Shown: positions 15,354-24,227 of the stretch, one piece after another | Layout of the letters: each line of letters begins with the position of its first letter | Numbering within the stretch: position 1 is the first letter of the stretch | NCBI GenBank assembly: GCA_016935485.1 | Contig: JAFGQW010000006.1 | Coordinates: 1 to 34,403 of the forward strand | Reading direction: 5' to 3' | From: Planctomycetota bacterium | GTDB taxonomy: Bacteria; Planctomycetota; JAFGQW01 | Length of the DNA stretch: 34,403 nt | Translations under genes and position numbers: made by a program | The notes under the pieces: model-generated | Database searches by the model: none | Told to the model about the DNA's origin: nothing | The model's input: only the letters and a program-made list of their open reading frames with translations

Positions 15354-15639
15354 TCCGTACTCCTTTCCGCTGTCCTCTCCGGCGTGCTCCTCGACCGCAG
15401 GGCGGCAGGGCATGAGCCGATCTTCAACCCCTCTGCGGCAGCACCCTGCCATCCCTCCGCAGAACCTGCGACGGCAGGGGGCGGTCGGTCGCCCCCGACC
15501 AACGCGCCGTTCTGCCCCGATGATACCACCGCGTCCCGCGGCCCGGCAGACGGAAGACGGTCCCCGTCCCGTGGGGCCTCCCGAGGCTGGCGCCGCGCAC
15601 CGGACCCGCCGGGGCCGTCGCTGAGCCGGAAGCAGGCGT
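15354..15639. other. Gene-free spacer upstream of the small membrane protein and pseudogene
   Basis: This stretch holds the ribosome binding site and presumed promoter of the minus-strand gene ending at 15353. I see no clear promoter boxes, repeats or coding sequence. Together with the relic that follows it makes an 861-bp region without an intact gene. Confidence 0.4.
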
Positions 15640-16059
15640 GGCAGCAGGCCGGACGACGACACCTGGGAGTACGGCTTCCCCGGCGCGGTCGCGGTCTCGG
15701 GCACCGCCCGCCCGGGCGCAACGGTGAACCTGGTGCTGACGGCGGCGAACGACGCGGGGCTTCCCTACCAGGCGGGCTCCTCGCTCGGGACCGGGCCGAT
15801 CATGGTGGACATCCGGCAGATCGGATTGAGCCCGGGCGCGCTGCTGCAGGTATCGGTCGGCAACCGCTAGCCGTGGGTCTTCCAGGGCTACCGCGGCGTA
15901 CTGGACAACGGCGGGCAGGCCCAGGCCGCGGTCAAGATCCCGAACCATGCCGCGCTGGTGCGCGCACGCTTCCACACGGCTTTCGTGACCCTGGATCCAA
16001 CGTACCCGTGCGGAGTGTATTCCATCTCCGACACCGAGTCGTTCACGATCACGACGTGA
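15640..16059 (+). pseudogene. Degraded C-terminal remnant of a secreted beta-sandwich protein
   Basis: In a single frame the sequence reads DDDTWEYGFPGAVAVSGTAR, continues to QIGLSPGALLQVSVGNR, meets an in-frame TAG at 15868-15870, and goes on PWVFQGYRGVLDNGGQAQAA ... HTAFVTLDPTYPCGVYSISD to a TGA at 16057-16059. The two halves are one continuous domain of the kind seen at the end of secreted proteins of large-genome bacteria. The frame is blocked upstream by a TGA at 15622, and no start or ribosome binding site is seen. It is therefore a relic with at least one nonsense mutation and a missing front. The protein's original job cannot be told. Confidence 0.7.
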
Positions 16060-16125
16060 GGCGCGGGCGCTGCTTCCGTCGGCCCGTGTCGGGGCGCGCT
16101 CGCGGACGGCACGAGCGGGATGGTC

Positions 16126-16131
16126 TACAAT
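16126..16131 (+). promoter_or_regulatory. Possible -10 box for the alanyl-tRNA editing gene
   Basis: TACAAT matches the -10 consensus in five of six positions, 84 bases before the ATG at 16215, in a GC-rich surrounding. No good -35 is found 16-18 bp upstream. Confidence 0.35.
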
Positions 16132-16214
16132 TGCTGGGACCGCGGCGGCCGCGAGCGCTGGCCGCACCCGGCGGGTCGTTCCCGTCGGCCTCGAGACCGG
16201 GAGGAGTCGCCCCG

Positions 16215-17390
16215 ATGGATGAGCGTGCCTTCGAGCGGGACTCCTACTGTCGGGCTCTTGCCTCCGAGGTGGTCGAGTGCGGCGTGGAGGAAGGGCGCCC
16301 GTGGGCGCGGCTTGCGACGACGATCTTCTACCCGGAGGGCGGCGGTCAGCCGGCCGACCGCGGGCGGCTGGGCGCGGCCGCGGTGGTGGATGTGCAGCGC
16401 CGCGACGAGCGGATCTACCACTTCCTCGATCGGCCGGCCGTGCTCGGCCCGGTCGAGCTCGAGCTCGACTGGGCGCGTCGCTTCGAGCACATGCAGCAGC
16501 ACACCGGCCAGCACGTGCTCACGTCGGTGTGCAAGGACCGCCACGGGCTGGCGACACGCGCCTTCCATCTCGGCGAGACCTACTCGGCGATCGACCTCGA
16601 TCCGCCCGCGCTCGACGAGGCGCGGATGACAGCCGCGGAAGACCGGGTGAACGAGATCATCCGCGACGCGCGCCCGGTGCGGGTGCACACGGTCACCCCG
16701 GAAGAGATGGCGCAGCTCGAGGTGCGTACGCGGGGATTCCCCGCGAGCGTGGGCGAGCGCATCCGGCTGATCGAGGTCGAGGGGATCGATCGGAACACGT
16801 GCGGCGGCACGCACGTGCGCAACACCGCCGAGCTCCAGGTCTGCCGGCTCGTGGGGACCGAGAAGATGCACGGCATGCTGCGGCTGAAGTTCGTCTTCGG
16901 CGGGCGGGCCGTGGCGCGGATGCGCGCGCAGGACGAGCGGGAGGCGGCGTTGAAGGAAGTTCTGGGCGCGGGACCGGAGGCGTTCCCGGAGGTTGCGGCG
17001 GGCTGGGACCGGGAACGGCGCGCGCTGCAGCGGGCGCTGCGCCAGACGGAAGCGGAGCTGGCGGCGGCGCTGGCGACGGGACTCGCGGCCGCGCCCGAGG
17101 CGCTCGTCGTCCGCCACCTGGCGGGGCGCGACGCCGGATTCCTGCGGCAGCTCGGGACGGCCGTGCTCGCGGCTGCTCCCGCGAAGGCGCTCGTGCTCTT
17201 CGGCGATGACGGGACAGCGGCGTTCTTCCTCGTGGCGGCGGGAGAAGCGGCGGAGTGCGACACGGCCGCGCTCGGCGCGCGCTTGGCGGCGGCGCTGGGC
17301 GGCAAGGGCGGGGGCAAGGGACGAACCTACCAGGGTCGCGGGCCCGATGCGGGCCGCATCCCGGCGGCGATGAAGACCGTCGCTGGCTGA
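16215..17390 (+). CDS. AlaX-type alanyl-tRNA editing hydrolase with DHHA1 domain
   Basis: This is a free-standing homologue of the AlaRS editing domain, predicted to hydrolyse mischarged Ser- or Gly-tRNA(Ala) in the cytoplasm. The 391-residue protein begins with the beta-barrel subdomain (TTIFYPEGGGQPADRG, 35-50). The zinc-binding editing core has His96 and His100 (HTGQH) and Cys196 and His200 (CGGTH). A Glu/Arg-rich helical linker (about 225-280) leads to a C-terminal DHHA1 domain, ending in a GGGKGRTYQGRG segment like that of AlaRS. No aminoacylation domain is present. This layout matches the long AlaX-L class. The ATG is preceded by GGAGGAG. It stands alone, between a pseudogene and the small conserved gene at 17629. 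Confidence 0.93.
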   Translation: MDERAFERDSYCRALASEVVECGVEEGRPWARLATTIFYPEGGGQPADRGRLGAAAVVDVQRRDERIYHFLDRPAVLGPVELELDWARRFEHMQQHTGQHVLTSVCKDRHGLATRAFHLGETYSAIDLDPPALDEARMTAAEDRVNEIIRDARPVRVHTVTPEEMAQLEVRTRGFPASVGERIRLIEVEGIDRNTCGGTHVRNTAELQVCRLVGTEKMHGMLRLKFVFGGRAVARMRAQDEREAALKEVLGAGPEAFPEVAAGWDRERRALQRALRQTEAELAAALATGLAAAPEALVVRHLAGRDAGFLRQLGTAVLAAAPAKALVLFGDDGTAAFFLVAAGEAAECDTAALGARLAAALGGKGGGKGRTYQGRGPDAGRIPAAMKTVAG

Positions 17391-17470
17391 GGGCGCTCGA
17401 CTCTGTGTGCCGTGCGCCCCGGCGGCGTAGCCGCGCTGCCGTCACCACACTCTTCGTGACCGCGCTCCTC

Positions 17471-17499
17471 TTGCCTTGCCGGACCGGACGAGATACGCT
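17471..17499 (+). promoter_or_regulatory. Possible promoter for the 17629/18024 gene pair
   Basis: TTGCCT (17471-17476) and TACGCT (17494-17499) are separated by 17 bp. Both are partial matches only. The predicted leader would be about 125 bases. Confidence 0.3.
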
Positions 17500-17628
17500 C
17501 ACCCGCGCGGGATCGAGGGGCCGGGACATGCGGTCGCGGCCGGCCTCCCCGCCGCGGTCCTGGAGGGTCTCCGGCACGCTCCGCAGGATGGCGAGCCTCG
17601 TCCACCAGCCGATCCGGGTGATGACACG

Positions 17629-18027
17629 ATGGCGAAAAAGAACCGAATTCCCGAGAGCGTGAGGCTCTGGATCGAGGCGCGGAAGCGCTTTCACCTGTCG
17701 CATGCCCACATCCAGATGGCGCGCGAGCTGGGGCTCAATCCGAAGAAGCTCGGCAAGCTCGCCAACGACGACCAGGAGCCATGGAAGGCACCGCTCCCGG
17801 CGTTCCTCGAGCACCTCTACTTCAAGTCCTTCGGCAAGCAACGGCCCGAACGCGTGCTGTCGATCGAGGAGCTCGCCCGCGCGCAGGACGCGCGGAAGGC
17901 GCAAAGGACGGCGCGCCGCAAGCGGCGGAAAGCGGCGGCAGCGGCCGGCGAGCCGGACCCCGTTCCGCTCCATCGCTACGCCGTCCCCGCTGCTCCCGAG
18001 CGCAGCCGGCCGGAGGCCCGCCCATGA
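17629..18027 (+). CDS. Conserved small basic protein of unknown function
   Basis: This 132-residue protein belongs to a conserved bacterial family I recognise by its opening MAKKNRIPESVRLWIEARKR, followed by HLSHAHIQMARELGLNPKKLGKLAN and EPWKAPLPAFLEHLYFKSFGK. The function is not known. The middle could be a small helical DNA- or RNA-binding fold, since HAHIQMARELGLNPKKLGKLAN has the spacing of a helix-turn-helix; this is inference only. The C-terminal third is an Arg/Lys/Ala-rich, probably disordered tail. The ATG at 17629 fits the family start. The stop overlaps the next gene by 4 bp (ATGA), indicating translational coupling. Confidence 0.85.
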   Translation: MAKKNRIPESVRLWIEARKRFHLSHAHIQMARELGLNPKKLGKLANDDQEPWKAPLPAFLEHLYFKSFGKQRPERVLSIEELARAQDARKAQRTARRKRRKAAAAAGEPDPVPLHRYAVPAAPERSRPEARP

Positions 18028-18956
18028 GCATCCATGTCGTCACCGGTGCCTTCGGCTACTCCGGCAAGTACATCGCCGCCCGGCTCCTCGACCTCGGCCA
18101 CACCGTGCGCACGCTGACCGGCTCGCCGAACCGGCCGCACCCGTTCGGAGATCGCGTCCGGGCCGAGCCGTTCCACTTCGACGACCCCACCAAGCTGGTG
18201 GCCACGCTCGCCGGAGCGGAGGTGCTGTACAACACGTACTGGGTGCGGTTCGACCACGGGGATTTCCGCCAGTCGATCGCGATCGAGAACACGAAGAAGC
18301 TCTTCGCCGCGGCGCGGGACGCCGGCGTTCGCCGGGTCGTCCATATCAGCATCACGAACCCGTCCGAGGACAGCGCGCTCGAGTACTTCGCGGGCAAGGC
18401 CCGCCTGGAGCGGGCGCTGATCGAGTCCGGGCTCTCGTACGCGATCCTCCGTCCGGCCATCCTGTTCGGCAACGAGGACATCCTCGTGAACAACATCGCG
18501 TGGACGCTCCGGAAGCTCCCGGTCTTCGGCGTGTTCGGCAGCGGCAACTATCGCCTGCAGCCGATCCACGTGGAGGACCTCGCCGCGCTCGCCGTGCGCG
18601 AGGGCGAGTCGGCGGAGAATCGCATCGTCGATGCCATCGGCCCCGAGACGTTCACGTTCCGCGAACTGGTCGCGCGCATCGGGGAGATCATCGGCAAGCG
18701 GCGGCCGATCGTCTCGGTGCCGCCGGCCGTGGGCTACCTCGCGGCCTCGCTCCTCGGCAAGCTCCTCGGCGACGTGTTCCTCACGCGGCAGGAAATGGCC
18801 GCCCTGATGCAGGGTCTTCTCTGCACCAGCTCCGCGCCGGCCGGGACCACCCGGCTCACCGAGTGGGCCCGGGAGCACGCGGCCAAGCTCGGCGTCCGCT
18901 ATGCGAGCGAGCTCGCGCGACGCAAGCACCGCGACACGGCCTACGAGAGCCTCTGA
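18024..18956 (+). CDS. NAD(P)-binding epimerase-like protein (NDUFA9/NmrA-type SDR)
   Basis: This is a 310-residue atypical short-chain dehydrogenase. The Rossmann dinucleotide motif is VTGAFGYSGKYIAARL (residues 6-21, TGxxGxxG). NTYWVRFDHGDFR and VVHISITNPSEDSALEYFAGKARLERALIESGLSYAILRPAILFG follow, the pattern of NmrA/NDUFA9-like proteins in which the active-site Tyr-x-x-x-Lys is modified (YFAGK retains Tyr and Lys). Such proteins can be NAD(P)H-binding reductases or sensors, often linked to quinone or respiratory complexes, but no substrate can be inferred here. It overlaps the upstream small gene by 4 bp. It converges with the VIT/VWA gene. Confidence 0.87.
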   Translation: MSIHVVTGAFGYSGKYIAARLLDLGHTVRTLTGSPNRPHPFGDRVRAEPFHFDDPTKLVATLAGAEVLYNTYWVRFDHGDFRQSIAIENTKKLFAAARDAGVRRVVHISITNPSEDSALEYFAGKARLERALIESGLSYAILRPAILFGNEDILVNNIAWTLRKLPVFGVFGSGNYRLQPIHVEDLAALAVREGESAENRIVDAIGPETFTFRELVARIGEIIGKRRPIVSVPPAVGYLAASLLGKLLGDVFLTRQEMAALMQGLLCTSSAPAGTTRLTEWAREHAAKLGVRYASELARRKHRDTAYESL

Positions 18957-19013
18957 ACCGAGTCTCCCTGCGGACCTCCCGGGCACACCGCGCGAGCCGT
19001 CTTGGCGCGTCCG

Positions 19014-22000
19014 TCAGAACCGGAGGCGGCAGACCTCGATCGCCTGCTTCTCCTGGCGGAGGATCGCCTGGAAGCGGCGGGTCTCTGCGTCCGGAGTGCC
19101 GGCGCGCCGCGTGACCGTCACGTCCACGTGCGTCTCGCCGGCGAGCAGGTTCGGGTTCGTGCTGAAGTAGTGGACGAGCACCGCGTACTCGCCGGGCGCC
19201 GCCTTCGGCAGCCGGAACCGCTCGGGTCCGTAGCCGCCCGTGAGGTCGTCGAGCAGCTGGCCGCCCATGCGCGTCTCCTTGTGGTTGTAGCCGCACGCCT
19301 CGCCGCTGGGGTCCACCACCCAGAGGTCCACGTCCGTGCTGTCGGTGTTCCACGCGATCGTGACGAGGAGATCGGCCTCCGTTTCGGTGCCGGCGAGCGT
19401 CTCCAGCCGGTCGCCGAAGCGCTCGGCTACCGCCGCGGGCACGGCCCGCCCGCGGATCGCGCCGCGCATCAGCCGGCAGTACTCCTCGAGCACCACGGTC
19501 TTCAGGGAATCGTGGAAGCGCTCGTGCCAGGTGCCGGCGAGCACGATCTCGTAGTGGATCGCGGCCAGAGACGGCCGGCCCGCCGCCTCGAGGCTGCGCG
19601 CCAGATCGCGGTAGGAATGCGGCTCGAACGGGCGGCTGTCGCGAACCCGGTCGAAGAGCCGCGCCGCGCCGCCCGGCTCGTCCATCGCGAGCAGCCGGTA
19701 GCCCACGAGCCGCAGCGCATCGCTCCGGCCGGGATGGAGCTCCACGACGGTGGACAGCGCGCGGAGCGCGGCGAACGCATCGTCGCCGGCCTTCCGGCGG
19801 CTGGCCTCGTCGAGGTAGATGTTCACGTTCTCGCGATCCCCGTCGCGCGCCTCGCGATACGCGGCATCCGCTTCCGACGCCTCGGGCAGCGCGCCGGACG
19901 CCGCGCCGGCGGGCAGCGCGAAGTCGTCCTCGCCGAGCAGCTCGGCAAGCGACCGCACGTGGGCCGCCTGCTCGCTCGCGTCCAGCCCGACGCGCCCTGC
20001 CACGCGGTCGAGGAAGCGGCGGAACGCCTCCTTGCGGGAGACCGGCTCGCGCTCCTTCTCGTGGAGCGCCGTGAGGAAGCGGCCGACGTCCTCGACCCCG
20101 AGCTTGCCGGCCTCGTCGGCGATCCCGAACTCGGTGTAGTCGCTGTCCTTCTCGAGCACGAGGAACGAGGTCGCGCGGCTGCCGATCCGGAACCGCTGCG
20201 CGTACGCGGTCGCGAGCGGCTCCAGCGCCGGATCCCCTGTGGCGAGCATCTGGTTCACCGCGATCTCGGCCCACGCGCGCGGGGCGAGCTCGCCGGGGCG
20301 GGCGATGCGCACCGGGAACGCGAAGCTCCGCGCCTCGCCCTGGAAGCGGCCGTCGATCTCGACGCGGTAGTTCGCGCCCGTCACGGCCGCCGCGTCGGCG
20401 CGATCGTCGCGCCAGGCCACCACGAGCTCGCCGCCCGGGTAGACCGCCGCGCGCCGGCCGGCGACCACCACGTCGCGCGCCGCGGGGCCGGCCGCACCGT
20501 CCGCGGCAACGATGCGCACCGCGTCGACCACGAAGCACGGACGGCGATGGGCGAGCGCGGCCCGGGCCGCCTGCTCCTCGTGAAACACGTTGAACACGCC
20601 GCCACCGCGCCGGGCGAGCGCCTCGAAGAGCTCGAGGTTCTCGGCGCCGAGCCCGGTGCGATAGCAGAAGAACCGCGGCGTGAAGGGGGCGCGCGCCTCG
20701 AAACCGCGAACCAGCCGTTCGAGATCCGTCTCGCCCCACGTGAGCTGGCCGTCGGTCAGCAGGAACACATTCACGTTCTCGCGCCCGGTGTCCCACGGCA
20801 TGCTCGCCAGCAGATCCAGCGCGCCGCCGAGGTCCGTCGCTCCTTCGAGCAGCACGCGCCCGAGCCGTTCGAAGACCATCTTGCGACTCGCGGCGTCGTT
20901 CGGAAGCCAGCCCTCGGGGTGCAGCCACCAGGCGCCGACGTCGAAGCACATCACGTTGAACTTGCGGATGGCGGCGTCCTGCTCGAGGATCCGCCGGAGA
21001 ATCGCCAGATCGGCGTTGAAGCGGTCGGGATGCTCGCTCAGCGACGTGTCGAGCAGGAACACGGCGCGCTCGGCCCAGGCGCTCTCGACTTCGGCCGCGA
21101 GCGGCGGCCGGACGCGCGCGGTGTAGACCGCCCCCGGCCGGGTCGGATCCGGCCCCGCGGCGGCCTGCACCCGCTCGTCCGCCGGCACCCAGGCGAGCAC
21201 CGCCTCGCCACCCGGCCCTCGGGTCTCTTCCCACGCCTGCTCGTAGACGATGCGGCCGTTGACGACGCTTCGCGCTGCGCCCTTCTCGGGCGACCAGCGG
21301 TCGGAGCGCGCCTCGTCCTTCGGGAGAGCCACGGTCAGGTGGAGCAGCTCGAGCGCGCAGTCCGGCAGCGGGAAGCTGTAGCGGACGGAGTCGCCGGCCA
21401 GGTCGAGGTGCTCCTCGTAGGCGACGATGACGCGGTTGAAGCCCTTCGGCTCGATGGGGAAGACCCGGCCGCTGAACGTGTTCCCGCCTGCGTACTCGAG
21501 CAGCGCGGGATCGATCTTCCGCCGCACGACCTCCTCGTAGACGCGCCGCCCGGTCTCCCGCGACACGACGCACGCCTCGCGCAGCTCGCCCCAGGTGGCC
21601 GGATCGACGCAGCGTCCGACCTCGGGCGGCGCCAGCGTCGCCAGGGCGCCGGGCGGCAGCTCGTCCACCTTGGAGCGCGGGAAGAAGTCGGGGGTGGCGG
21701 CCTGGCTCGCGGTGAGGAACATCGCGTAGTAGGAGGCCGAGGCGTTCGGCGGCAGCGGATACTCGAAGGTGCCCTCGAGGCGCTGGTCGTGCGGGTTGCG
21801 GAAGATGTGGTCCACCACGGTGCGGGCGCGCGCCCCCTCGATGCTCACGGTGACCCGCATGCGCACGAGCTCGAGCGAGTTCCCGCCGCCGACGTAGACC
21901 CGGGCGAAGGACGGGCGATGCTCGCTCCGCTGCCAGCGGCCGGTGTCCGGCCGGGCGCCGGGCCGGGTCGCACCGGCGTCGTCGAGTTTCTGTTCCACCC

Positions 22001-22376
22001 TCCCGAAGATGGACGTTTCCGCGTCGTCGGATTCCGCCTCCTCGGCCGGCGCCGTGCTCGGCGCGGGAGTGGGACTCGGAGTCGGTGCCGGAGTGGGGGT
22101 CGGAGTCGGCGCGGGAGTCGGGCCCCGCGCTCCGACCGGCCCCCCGCTGCGCGCCACGGCCATCGCTCTCACGCCGGACTCCTCGCCCGACCCGGACTCG
22201 AGCTTCCCGGCCGCGAGCTTTCGCGCCAGCTCGGCGTCCTCGCCGCCGCCGGGGCGAGCCCAGTCTTCCTTCTCCGGCGGCGGCGCGGCCGGATGCGAGC
22301 AGGTCTCGAGGCCCGAGGCCAAGGCGAAGACGATCGGAAACAGCGCAAACACGCGGGCAACACGCAGGCACAGCAT
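19014..22376 (-). CDS. Exported VIT / von Willebrand A / DUF2135 domain protein
   Basis: This is a very large (1120 residues) exported protein. It has an N-terminal hydrophobic signal (residues 5-22) with Cys26, a possible but non-standard lipidation site (LETC). A Thr-Pro/Ala-Pro linker (86-110) leads to a VIT domain (about 155-330, containing VDHIFRNPHDQRLEGTFEYPLP), then a VWA domain from about 435. That domain has an intact metal-ion adhesion motif DTSLS (443-447) and LLTDG further on. A TPR-like helical region follows (about 880-980). The C-terminal DUF2135 module (about 1003-1075) has STDVDLWVVDPSGE and GGYGPERF. Proteins of this type bind other proteins on the cell surface or in the periplasm; the partner is unknown. 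AAAGGAGG precedes the ATG at 22376. Confidence 0.88.
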   Translation of the reverse strand: MLCLRVARVFALFPIVFALASGLETCSHPAAPPPEKEDWARPGGGEDAELARKLAAGKLESGSGEESGVRAMAVARSGGPVGARGPTPAPTPTPTPAPTPSPTPAPSTAPAEEAESDDAETSIFGRVEQKLDDAGATRPGARPDTGRWQRSEHRPSFARVYVGGGNSLELVRMRVTVSIEGARARTVVDHIFRNPHDQRLEGTFEYPLPPNASASYYAMFLTASQAATPDFFPRSKVDELPPGALATLAPPEVGRCVDPATWGELREACVVSRETGRRVYEEVVRRKIDPALLEYAGGNTFSGRVFPIEPKGFNRVIVAYEEHLDLAGDSVRYSFPLPDCALELLHLTVALPKDEARSDRWSPEKGAARSVVNGRIVYEQAWEETRGPGGEAVLAWVPADERVQAAAGPDPTRPGAVYTARVRPPLAAEVESAWAERAVFLLDTSLSEHPDRFNADLAILRRILEQDAAIRKFNVMCFDVGAWWLHPEGWLPNDAASRKMVFERLGRVLLEGATDLGGALDLLASMPWDTGRENVNVFLLTDGQLTWGETDLERLVRGFEARAPFTPRFFCYRTGLGAENLELFEALARRGGGVFNVFHEEQAARAALAHRRPCFVVDAVRIVAADGAAGPAARDVVVAGRRAAVYPGGELVVAWRDDRADAAAVTGANYRVEIDGRFQGEARSFAFPVRIARPGELAPRAWAEIAVNQMLATGDPALEPLATAYAQRFRIGSRATSFLVLEKDSDYTEFGIADEAGKLGVEDVGRFLTALHEKEREPVSRKEAFRRFLDRVAGRVGLDASEQAAHVRSLAELLGEDDFALPAGAASGALPEASEADAAYREARDGDRENVNIYLDEASRRKAGDDAFAALRALSTVVELHPGRSDALRLVGYRLLAMDEPGGAARLFDRVRDSRPFEPHSYRDLARSLEAAGRPSLAAIHYEIVLAGTWHERFHDSLKTVVLEEYCRLMRGAIRGRAVPAAVAERFGDRLETLAGTETEADLLVTIAWNTDSTDVDLWVVDPSGEACGYNHKETRMGGQLLDDLTGGYGPERFRLPKAAPGEYAVLVHYFSTNPNLLAGETHVDVTVTRRAGTPDAETRRFQAILRQEKQAIEVCRLRF

Positions 22377-22637
22377 GGGTCGACCTCCTTTGTCCGGACT
22401 CCGTGGAGGACCCGGGCATGCGGGAAAAGCGGCAAGGAACATCCGGGTCACTGACGCGCCGGGCGGCCGCCGGGTTCGGAAAAACGCTCGGTTTCGGTGT
22501 CCCGGATCGAGGCGGGTTGCCAGCATCGCAGGTGGCAAAACCGTCGTCACCCGGTAGTGTAGAGAGGTGCGGTGGCCCGCGCAACGACGCAGCGGGCACG
22601 CAGCCGGACCCGTGGCCCCATCCGGAGGACGGCGCCC

Positions 22638-24020
22638 GTGACGAACCGGATCTGGATACCGCCCCTTCTGCTCCTCCTTCTCGCCGCCCCGGCCGTCCGG
22701 GCCGACGAGGACGCCGATCTCGCCGAGGACCTCAAGGCGCGCCGGCAGAAGGTCCTCGCCGCGATCGGCGAGGAGGGCGTGCTGGTGCTGCGGAGCCGCC
22801 CGCCAGCCCGCTTCTCGAACGACGTCGACTACCCGTTTCGAGAGGACAACGACCTCCACTACCTCACGGGGCTGAACCAGCCGAATACGGTGCTCCTGAT
22901 GAGCGGCCGGCCGATCGGGAGCCTCGGACACGCGGTGATCTTCACGGCGACGTCCCGCGGCGCCGGCTCCTCTCTCGGAAACCCGCTCCCGACCCGAGCG
23001 GAAGTGGCGGCGCAAAGCGGGCTTGCCGAACCCGCTATCCTCGGCACGCAGGAACTGGAAGCGACCTTCCGCAAGGCGCTCGGCGTGCGGGGCAAGGGTA
23101 GCAAGCTGCCGGCCGGGCGCGTGCTCCACTACAACACCATGCAAGCCGCGCGCGAGGGCGTCGCCGAGAACGACCCGGTGCAGGCGATCGCGATGGAGCT
23201 CCAGAAGGACCGTTCGAGCGGGCGCAGGGTGCGGCCCGCCCGGCGGATCCTGGCGCCGCTCCGCACCATCAAGTCACCCTACGAGATCGCGTGCATCCGC
23301 AAGGCGATCCACGCCACGGCGGTCGGGCTCGACGCGGCAATGCGCGCCATCCGGCCGGGGCAGTTCGAATACGAGGTGGACGCGCTGATCACGTACCACT
23401 GCCGGCGGCTCGGCTGTGAAGGGATGGCCTTCCCGTGCATCGTCGGGTCCGGACCGAACAGTTGCCAGCCCCACTACACCCTGAACCGCCGGTGTATCGA
23501 GAACGGCGAGCTGGTGGTGATCGACGTGGGCGGAGACTACCGGCATTACGCGGCCGACATCACGCGCACCGTGCCCGCGAACGGCGAGTTCACGCCGCGC
23601 CAGCGGAGCGTCTACGAGCTGGTGCTCCGCGCGCAGGAGGCGGCCATCGAGGTGGTCAAGCCGGGCGCCGCCGCCGGCGAGCCGGACCGCGTGGCGCGCC
23701 GCCTGCTCGGCGAGGGGCTGGTGGCGCTCGGGCTCGCCCGGAACACGCGGGAGGCGATGCGGTACTGCCCGCACGGCTTCTCCCATCCCCTCGGCATGGA
23801 CGTCCACGACGTTCCGGTCCGCACCCTCGCGCCCGGCATGGTGGTCACGATCGAGCCCGGCGTCTACCTCCGCGAGGAGGACCTCGGCATCCGCATCGAG
23901 GACGACGTGCTGGTGACCGCGCAGGGGCGGGAGGTGCTGAGCAGCGCGGTGCCGAAGACCGTCGAGGCGATCGAGGCGCTCATGGCGACGGGACGAGGCG
24001 CGGAGTCCGCCCGGCGGTAA
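22638..24020 (+). CDS. Exported M24 aminopeptidase P family protein (Xaa-Pro aminopeptidase)
   Basis: This is a metallopeptidase expected to remove an N-terminal residue before proline, probably in the periplasm. The 460-residue protein starts with a signal peptide (TNRIWIPPLLLLLLAAPAVRA). An aminopeptidase P N-terminal domain follows (about 35-190, with YLTGLNQPNTVLLM). The pita-bread catalytic domain has all five dinuclear metal ligands: Asp296, Asp307, His383, Glu406 and Glu421. The supporting His279 (PHYTLN) is also present. I chose the GTG at 22638 because GGAGGA lies nine bases upstream and it puts the signal peptide at the N-terminus. The earlier GTG at 22572 would add 22 Arg-rich residues without a ribosome binding site. 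The repeat block begins right after the stop. Confidence 0.92.
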   Translation: MTNRIWIPPLLLLLLAAPAVRADEDADLAEDLKARRQKVLAAIGEEGVLVLRSRPPARFSNDVDYPFREDNDLHYLTGLNQPNTVLLMSGRPIGSLGHAVIFTATSRGAGSSLGNPLPTRAEVAAQSGLAEPAILGTQELEATFRKALGVRGKGSKLPAGRVLHYNTMQAAREGVAENDPVQAIAMELQKDRSSGRRVRPARRILAPLRTIKSPYEIACIRKAIHATAVGLDAAMRAIRPGQFEYEVDALITYHCRRLGCEGMAFPCIVGSGPNSCQPHYTLNRRCIENGELVVIDVGGDYRHYAADITRTVPANGEFTPRQRSVYELVLRAQEAAIEVVKPGAAAGEPDRVARRLLGEGLVALGLARNTREAMRYCPHGFSHPLGMDVHDVPVRTLAPGMVVTIEPGVYLREEDLGIRIEDDVLVTAQGREVLSSAVPKTVEAIEALMATGRGAESARR

Positions 24021-24073
24021 GCGGGAACGGGGTCAGGCGCCGCGCGCGCACCCCCCACGCGCATCGATGAGCG

Positions 24074-24136
24074 GAGTCGAGGGGGTGGGCTCCCGGCTTC
24101 GAGAAAAAAGGCGCCGAGCCGCCCACCCCTCGACTC
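24074..24136. repeat. 63-bp hairpin element, copy 2
   Basis: GAGTCGAGGGGGTGGGC (24074-24090) pairs with GCCCACCCCTCGACTC (24121-24136), leaving one unpaired G. The loop repeats CGGCTTCGAGAAAAAAGGCG from copy 1 at 7334-7396, with one more A. The innermost pair is C:G instead of G:C, a compensatory change. Confidence 0.85.
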
Positions 24137-24227
24137 CTCGGGCGCCGGTCCTGCTTCCGCAGGCACACCCCGCCCGCGCCACGCTTCGCTGCAAAGTCTG
24201 GCGCCTGACCCCATGGCTTTGCACCGG

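Noticed and set aside
22572-22637. Earlier GTG start of the M24 peptidase at 22572
   Set aside because: It has no ribosome binding site and would put 22 Arg-rich residues ahead of the signal peptide. GGAGGA fits the GTG at 22638.
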